Source of the DNA: Antedon mediterranea
Lineage: Eukaryota; Echinodermata; Crinoidea; Comatulida; Antedonidae
Assembly (NCBI RefSeq): GCF_964355755.1
Contig: NC_092673.1
Coordinates: 3,663,001 to 3,727,000, forward strand
Direction of reading: 5' to 3'
Length of the DNA: 64,000 nucleotides
Shown here: in pieces, positions 36,001 to 45,000 of the stretch
Position numbering within the stretch: the stretch's first letter is position 1
How the letters are laid out: each line of letters begins with the position of its first letter
Program-made: the position numbers and the translations under genes
Notes under the pieces: model-generated
What the model saw: the letters and a program-made list of their open reading frames with translations, nothing else
The model's database searches: none
What the model was told of the DNA's origin: nothing

Positions 36001-39000
36001 TACGTGGGTTTCTATGTACCCACCAGCAAGTATTAACAGCCAGGCGGCATTACATTCATATAGAGCTACAATTATAGACTCAACTACTCAAGATTTTCTT
36101 AGTCCCGAGCCCGAAACTCTCGACGAGGTATGTGGTGTATATTTTAAAGAAAAGGTCCATTTAAAAAGCTATTTACAGTGGAAAAGGAATTAGGCCTATA
36201 CTCTATACTCTTTATCTCTTTACTTCTTTATTTTCTTTTTTCCCCTTTTTTTGTTTGTTTGATTGCTTTTCTTCTTGACGTTTTTCTTAATCAAATATGT
36301 TTTGAAGTATTAATAAAGAATTAAATTAATTAAAATGTTTAGGCCTATATAAATTATTCCGTTCTTTTCCAGGTATTTTACGATGTAACAGAGCGAGAGT
36401 ACTTTAGTATGACTACGGATTTAATGACACAAGAAACTTCATACTATCTGACGGTAAGTGAAATGGTATTTTTTTATTGATCCAAACTTTATCCGATTTC
36501 TATTTAAAAGTCTAATTATTATCCTACACACTTCTTAACTTCGGTTTCTAAATACCTTCCACGATTCTATTTAATGTTACAATGTCCGAAATAGCTTTTA
36601 CGATTATCGAACCGAGTATTGTGGAGTAAGCTTAAGTATCTATGTAGCTTAAGTATCTATATAGCTTAAGTATCTATATAGCTCATGACAAAATTAACGA
36701 TGCCATGTAAGTCGGCTCGTTAATTCGGTTAAGTGTGGCTTAAATTCGACATGTATGGGTTAATGAAATCTAATTTGAGGTGAAAAGTTAACACAATACG
36801 AAAGCCAAATTCAAATTCCATTTTAATAATTTAATATACGGTTACATGTTTAAGATTAATTAATGTTTTTTGAATGCCGAATGTGAATCTATCATATACT
36901 TTATTCGAAATCTAGGATTAGATTTGATATTGGAAACCATGTATTTCAAGGACACTCAGGCTATGCATTATGTTATATATATTATAGCATTTAGATCAAG
37001 ACACAACTTTGCGCTGATTACTAGCTGCATATATGGGAGTATGTTTCCATATAGGTGTTTGATCAGGAAATGACTGGGGTAATAATGTTCAGCGCATTGA
37101 GAGCTTGCTTATATGCGCTATATAAGAATGAACTATTATTATTTATTTATTTTGGAATGTTTCTAAAATTTCAAACTTTGATTGGTGTGACACTTTCTAA
37201 CAAACTCATACAAATCTTGTCTGCTTTATATTTCTTATATTTCTTTCCTAAATATTCCCATTCCTGACAAAAAAAACAAGTTATTTTTCGAAAGCTTGAC
37301 ACTTCCTTCTGGCCGTTTTACTTTGCCATTGTGATAATAGCTTTCTGCTTGTTTAATTGATATGCAGCCCCCACCGAATTGTCTTTTTTTCCCAGTAATT
37401 TGCCTTTGGATATACTTATATTATACACTTATTACGTTACATATACAAACATTGTTTTCTATGAGCGCACAACACCAACCAACTATACATTCCGATCATA
37501 AAGCTCTGTTTACACTGTCAAACTAGTTTGACAAACAAAGTGTGACGTGACAAAATCTGGTAGTGATGTGATGTCATCGTGTCCATATGGGCACATCACA
37601 CTTTTTGTCACATAAAGTTTGATAGTAGATAGAGCTTTAGAGGTAAGATTGACAAAATATGAGTGGAAGCTATATTCTATGGTGGACAAACCATTATTAT
37701 GGTTTGACATTAACATTTAATTCAGCATTATATATTTTCCCTTCGTTTAGGCCTACGGTAACCACTTTTATTTTGTCTTACTATATTCGGATGCTACACG
37801 ATGGTATATTATTAAATCATGTTTTGCCCCGTATTGATTAATTGATTGATTGAAATATATATTTATACTGGGTAACCTCTTCAGTCAAAGACTGGTCTCC
37901 CAGAGAGCCCAGTTATGATCAGTGGCTGTAATGTACTAATACACCGGGATAACCCCCTACTCGTCTCGAAAGATGTACTAGGTTCTTTAGAGTGCGTTTT
38001 ATCCCTGTGTATGGTATATTCTAATCTAATTTAACATTAATCATGACAAGGAAATGAGAAATTCACTTTCTGCAATTACATAATAGCTAATTAAAGATTC
38101 TACATAATTATCCTGTAGTGCATCTGAACTAAAAAATGCATTCATTCTTCAATACACTGCAGTCTGATCCATTACATCAATAATAGAAATCCAATTTAAA
38201 TTGCTGATTAAATACACGATTTATTTTCGTTGTCTTAATGAGATATTTTGATTATTGGCTTTTGAAAAATAGTTGACGATAAGATTTCCTGTTTGGGTAT
38301 ATTCCTCGACTGTCTCCGGGAAATCATATGCCAATATTTATTGGATGTATTGGGTTGTTAGATAAAATAATTGTGGTTGTAATTTTGTTTTTGAGGTGGA
38401 GATCTAACTTTAACCCTCTAAATAAAAATATTAATTATTCGGTTACAATTTATATAGAGAATTCGGCCCATGCTACAATCAGAACCTGGATATATGAATT
38501 TTGAAAAACAACTTCAACCTTGGATTTTCCTTTCATCACCATTTTGCTTTTAGTAAAATTAGTATTGACCTAGAAACTTACTTAGCAGTCCCTATTCAGG
38601 GGTTTTAACTTACTTATTAATCAGCAGGTTTTTTTAATTCCTATTTTGTTTTTGTTTATTTCCAGGTAGTAGCGCAAGCAGACATCAATGAAACACTTCT
38701 AAGAGATAGTATAGAATCAATTGTCTATTTCAATCTCAGTGATTTTCTTATTGAAGAAATCAGTAAGTGTACCTTCTTCTTAAAACAGGTTATCTTGAAT
38801 TCTGGAGAACTCTTTTGAAAATACCCCAGGCATTTCCACCCAAAAAAAAAATGTGTACCTGCAGTTGTGGATGCAGGATTTTTAAATGGAGGGGATAGAG
38901 GAAGGACGTAAAAATGGTGAAATCAAATTGTGAATTGAGTGTCCTAATTGTATTATAATTTGGTTTGGTGGGATTTTCACTGGATCCGCCTATGATATTA

Positions 39001-42000
39001 TTTGTACAAGACCAATTTCCATTTTGGTGAGCCACTTGACAGTGATCCATTTCGCCTTTTGGTTAACCAGTCTTTTGGATTTTTTTTAATCTTTTCTTTT
39101 GCTTTTTGTTATTTTCTTTCTTTTTTTTCCTTCTTCTTCTTCTTTTCTTTTTTTAATGTAATACAATGAAATGGAAAACCTTCTCTCGAATTAGGGTCTA
39201 TGTTAGATGTTCAAAAAAGTCATAAATAGGCTACTGTTCTCAAGTTTATTCATCAGACTAACTTTAATATTAAAATAGTAAAGTAATAATTTAGTAACCG
39301 TTACAATTATTTCTGACGGAGTTTCAAGATGAATAGAGGACTTTTTAAATTTTTAAATAGATACAAATTTCGGACATAAGGACACCACAATTGAGAGTCT
39401 AAGTATATACTACACTTTAGTTATACCAGTTCTCATCGGAGCTATACTGTTTGCTACGGTAGTTATTTTTCTTGGATTTTATACTCGGAGACAAAGAAGA
39501 AAGGAAACAATACCGCAATTTAAGCGGGAACCAGACGATATGTTTATCAAGTCTAAACATGGTAAGTGCGGTTAATAAGCGGTTGTAGGAATCGCTATTT
39601 ATTATTTTAATGGTGTTGTTATGCGCGATTTGAACGATTTGCGCAATTTGAAATTGCGCAATTTGAATTGAAACATGTGTTTCAAATTGCGCAAGCAACG
39701 TATTAAATTGCGCAAGTAATCTGCAAATTGCGCAAGGTTTTTCGACAGATTGTGAAATCATGCACACCCATATTTTTTTAGTAATTTCTAGAATGATTCA
39801 AAATTGAAGATAATATCGCTTTTCCTTACCCTCCCGGGAGCCTCCCTCCCGAATTTTTTTTTCCGAATAAAAAAAATCTCGAATTCCCAATGGTTCTATA
39901 AAATACCATATTCACACATAATATGAGGAGAAGGCATAAATAAATACCAATAGTAATATAATCATTTCAATTCAAATATCAGTACAAATGAGTACAATAA
40001 TAAAAATAACAAACAGTTCGTTTTCAAATTGCGCAAAGGTGTCATATTGCGCAAGAACTATCTATTTACAAATTGTGCAGCGCAATTTGAAATTGCGCAA
40101 GTTGATTGCGCAATTTAATATTGCGCAAGAAAATCCTTGCGCAATTTCAAATTGCGCAAGAATTCTTTGCGCAATTTTAAATTGCGCAAATCGTTCAAAT
40201 CGCGCATAACAGTGTTCCTCTGACTGGGTTTATGGTCTATTGAACATAGTATCTCTAGTCTAGTGTGAAGGGAGTAAGTTAGAAAGAAGTGTCGGGCCAC
40301 TTCGGAACATCACCGTTCCAGTCCAGTAAACCGAACGGGTTTATTCCAATAATTCACCTTCCTTACAATTGAAAATTGTTTCAGAAGGTTGTCCAATCTA
40401 TCTCTAACTATCAAACTAGTGCGACAAAAAAAAGTGTGATATGCTAAAATATGATGTAGACAGAGCTTTAGATTAGTTTCCTTTAGTTTGTGTGTAATTC
40501 TATTTTTCCAATATTTTTCCTGCAGATTACTTTGAATACCGCGAGGTGGACCCACTATTTGCAAAGAAAGAATTCGATCGCGATATGCTAAAGATTGAGG
40601 AGGAGCTCGGAAGTGGTCAATTTGGTGTCGTGTGCAAAGGCTTCGCTTGTGGTATCGATGGTGGAAATGATTACATCCCGGTAGCAGTGAAAAGTTTAAA
40701 AGGTAGGCTTACTTGTATTTTTTCCATAGCCAGATAACTTGCCCCAAGTCTGTGGTTATTTCGAGGCTTTTCGATGTTTAAAAGTACACGTATGAAACGC
40801 CATAAGTGCCAAAATATGTTGGCGTTTCATACGTATAGTACTTTTTTCAGACAAAAATCGAAACGTCGACTGGTGGACTAACATTAAAAAAGACAATAAA
40901 TACAGACTTGGGGCAACAACTTATATTTTCTATTGCCATAGCCAGATATCTAGACTTGCCTCAAGTCTGTGGTTATTTCGAGGCTTTTCGATGTTTTTCA
41001 AGCTCAAGTAGTACACGTATGAAAAGCCATATGTGCCAAAATATCTTTTATTTAACTAATATTAAGTTAAAGCTCCGTCTGGAACCCAGACTACCAGATA
41101 TCATTAAATTGCCTCTAATGTTTTGCAAGATAAACATGGCACTTTCATCACCAGGAAATGCAGTAGAGCGCCTCTTTTGAGACATAGTTTATTCAGTGAA
41201 CACCCGTAATCAGGGGATCGGACTGTATCTCATTTAGACTTGCCCCAAGTCTGTATTTATTCTCTTTTTTATGTTAGTCCACCAGTCGACGTTCCGAATT
41301 TTTTTCTGAAAAAAGCTCAAATACTATATACGCCATATTAGGTGCCAAAATATTTATCTTTTTACTAATATTAAGTCATAACTATATAGGGGCCTACTAT
41401 ATTTCAATAGATAACAGTTTCGGTCCTCTCTCCTTTTTTTTTTGTGTAATGTATTATACCATGGACAATTGTCTGAAATAAAGTTGAATTGAATTGAATT
41501 GAATTAAAGGACCGAGCGGTTTTGACAAACTAACCCACCATTATTCAATAGACACCACCAATTAAGAAGACACTTTATTTGGTTAAAAAACAGTTCTTCA
41601 ATAATAATTTTCAAATTGTTTTCATCAAACATTAGGTCACGTTTCACGTTCAATGAAGGAATACTTTCTTGACGAGATCAGATTGATAATTGATATTGGA
41701 AGCCACCCTAATATACTCGGAATACTAGGATGTTGTACCAGCGATGAGCCATATTACCTTATAACAGAATTCATGCATTACGGAGACTTGTTCCACTTTT
41801 TACTTAAGTGCCGAGAGGTAAGCATTTTTATTTATATAACATATAGTTATAAATATTCATGAACTATAAGGCGTACGCGAAAAAGAGACTTTTATAGACA
41901 CAGTTGCAGGCTTTAATGTATGGCTTATTTTTAATCATTCCGACAGCCACCCGAAAAACGACTAAAACGATTAATTACTTGTCAGATCTATGAAACGCCT

Positions 42001-45000
42001 TAGAGGCATAAACATGTTATTATTCACAAAGTAAGTAAGTTAATTGGTCGTTTAGTATGTTTTATTATCTCCTTAATTTGAATAGTTCGTTTGATTTTGG
42101 CGATGAAAAAATAATACAATATAATAATATGCAATTTACTATGACCTTTAGGCGCGTACTGTTATTTTTACTTCGGAATTCATTTATTAACAACAACTAA
42201 CCAAGTGAATATATAATTTTAAATGCATTCACCAGCCTTTGGTAATCGGGAATTTATTATAAAATAAAAACTATGCATCATATTATGCATTTATTGTCAT
42301 TGTGTGGGTTCGTCCAACTTTTATTTAAATTCTCTGTTATGAATATGTACATTTGTGATGTGTTAAAAATGTCTGTCATTTGTATGGTAGGCCTTCAAAC
42401 AGATTTGTACAGTGTTAAACGTAGTTAAAATAGGCCTACACATATTTACATACGATGATGATTGATTTCAATATTAAACCATATTTATTTTGACACTATA
42501 TACTTTCCCTAAGTCTCTGTTATTGTATTTTTTATTTTGTTAGTAATTCCAGTCGCTTTCGAGTTTTGTTTGTGAACTATCAAGGGTTATACATATGAAA
42601 CGCCATGTGTACCAATATGTTTATATTGTTACTAATATTAAGTCGTTGTCTAGAACCTATAACCATAGAGATATTATAGTGAATATTATAACTATAATAT
42701 CTCTATGCTATAACACAAGCTTACATATAGAAATCTAACGAAACACATTGTGTAATCATCTACATCAAAGCTGAAAAATGTACTAAGCCTGGCAGCCAAA
42801 TAATTCATGACCTAAAGGTAAAACTGTTACATGAGCGACATTATAGATATGTATGTATCGGTATTGCAAAGTATATTATGCACTTACACAATTGAGATCA
42901 GGATGAAAATTGAGTTTTGTCACATTTAAGTAACTGACGCTATTGAAGCCTCTTTCAGATAAGTCTTCGTTAGGAAAGGATTATGTCCCACTCTGTCAAA
43001 TCAAAGATCATTTCAGGGAAATAATACTTAAACGATCTTGAACGTCTAAATATAAATATTATGTATAGCAAACACGCACGATATATAAACAAAATATACA
43101 ACAAAAATATGAGCTGTTTTAAAACAATTCCAAAATAGGTATTGATCCTACAATCAATAAATCGATACAATAATTATATATGAAATATCAAAATATAATG
43201 TTAATGTAAAGTACCAGTGATTATGATTTTATTGTAGAAATGCGTTACACGATATTAATGTCAATGTTATAATGTGCTTGTCTTATTTAAATGTTTTCGT
43301 TTTAAATTTTTAACCCCATTAAATATTTTGACATGAGTTGTAAGACATCTGATCAATAATCAGATTAGGATCTATAGGTTTCCAATATAGCACCATCAAC
43401 TTTCGATATCGATTGATATTCGATTATATAATTACTGATTTCTATTAAATAAAAACACTAATAGGCCTATATTATTAGAAAACAAGAACTAATCTATTAC
43501 ACGTATATAGTAAACATCATATGACAATAAAAGGGGAACGAGTCTACGAAAGACACAAAAAAAGGAACTATTTTACGCAGAAAACTGACTGCAGTTGTCA
43601 GGCTGGCTAAAGAATATATTATACAGTATCAGCAAGAATAAATTCGGTCTACACTATCAAACTAGTTTGACAAAACAATTATGATGTGCCCAAATATGGT
43701 ACTGATATACCCAAATATGGTAGTGGTATGACATCATCGTGTTCATAATAGGCACATCACATTTTTCTGTCACATAAAGTTTGATAGTGTAGACAGAGCT
43801 TTGCATTTCGTGTTATTGCCTATGGCATATATTATACGGTGTAACCGTACATCTAGTTCGTGTGTATATTACAGGTTTGACGCAGCATTGTTATTTTAAA
43901 ATCCCAAATTAGACCTATACCATACAATAATGATTGATTAAAGTGTCAACAAATACGTTATGTACGTAGGCGTATTTTTAGCTGGTCTTAACAGAAATAA
44001 TTGATTTGATTTTACAGGCAAAATACGCCCTAGAAGATCCTATATTTCATTTGGTTTATCAAAACCAAGTACAGATTGCTCGACAGATTGCTCGTGGCAT
44101 GGTAAGCAAGCCAAATCCTCCATTCTAAGCCTTTTCAATGTGATGTGTCAGTTCACGATATGATTGATGATGAGATTGAAAATTGTAAGTTGTTTATTTC
44201 TTGCCGACATTGAAAACGGATTTTATTCAAACGTTATATCTGTAATTTTGTACGAAACGTACGATTAATAGCTGGCTATGAGTATCCCCTACATAATATT
44301 CTGTGCGCGCATAAGCCGTATCATTTTTATCACAGTTTCAACGCACGCGTAACGTATAAAGACCAATTTACACAGACGAACGATAATAAAAGTATAGGCT
44401 AGAATCTATTCTTTATGACCATATACACACAACGCGGAGTGTGGACGGGCGGTTTCCGCTCAGGTCGGATAAATACAGATTCTACGTGGGACAAGCTACG
44501 TGGTTCTTTGCTTACTGTTACCGCTTTCGTCTGTGTAAATTGGCCTTATATTAACACTTCATCGCATCTCTACATGATAAATTAAATTTATGGATAGGGC
44601 CTAATCATTTTATAATTACTACAGGATTACTTGTCAAGCACACGATACTACCATGGAGATCTTGCAGCAAGGAACATCCTAGTTGACAAGGGTCTAACAA
44701 TAAAAATTTCAGATTTTGGCTTAGCGGATGACATCTACCAGAGCGACTACAAACATCTTGCACCGGATCGCAAGAGGCCTATAAAGTGGGTCAGTTTGGA
44801 GACAAACTTGCAGGGAATATGTACTATTCAAAGTGACGTGTAAGTTAATAATTTGCCATTCAAAATATTTGGGAAAATGCATATGTCGTCACCAAAGTAA
44901 CCCGGATGCACGACCCGGGTTGTTGTAGTGGTCAATTTTAAATTTACTAGAATTGATATTTCATTCGAATCACAGATCGTTAAACGCAAGGTTCCCCGCA

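Larger units (their letters stand above)
24044..38762 (+). other. kinase receptor ectodomain exons 1-9
   Basis: Exons 1-9 code for residues 1-290. Exon 1 ends in the phase 1 codon after CPSEWLW. Region 1 (exons 2-5) has VTYSLILHLSW and FDGYAVYTG, typical of the B and C strands of a fibronectin-III fold. A cysteine pair (DCYQETKDRHFC) falls on the tiny 45-bp exon 6. Region 2 (exons 7-9) starts SAPIDVRIENITM and ends SYYLTVVAQADINET, again fibronectin-III-like. Potential N-glycosylation sites NVS, NLS, NIT, NET. No immunoglobulin, cadherin or EGF repeat was recognised. The ligand is unknown. Confidence 0.75.

Noticed and set aside
40908-41180. 90-aa plus-strand frame
   Set aside because: Lies in M4 palindromic repeats within the kinase intron between exons 11 and 12.
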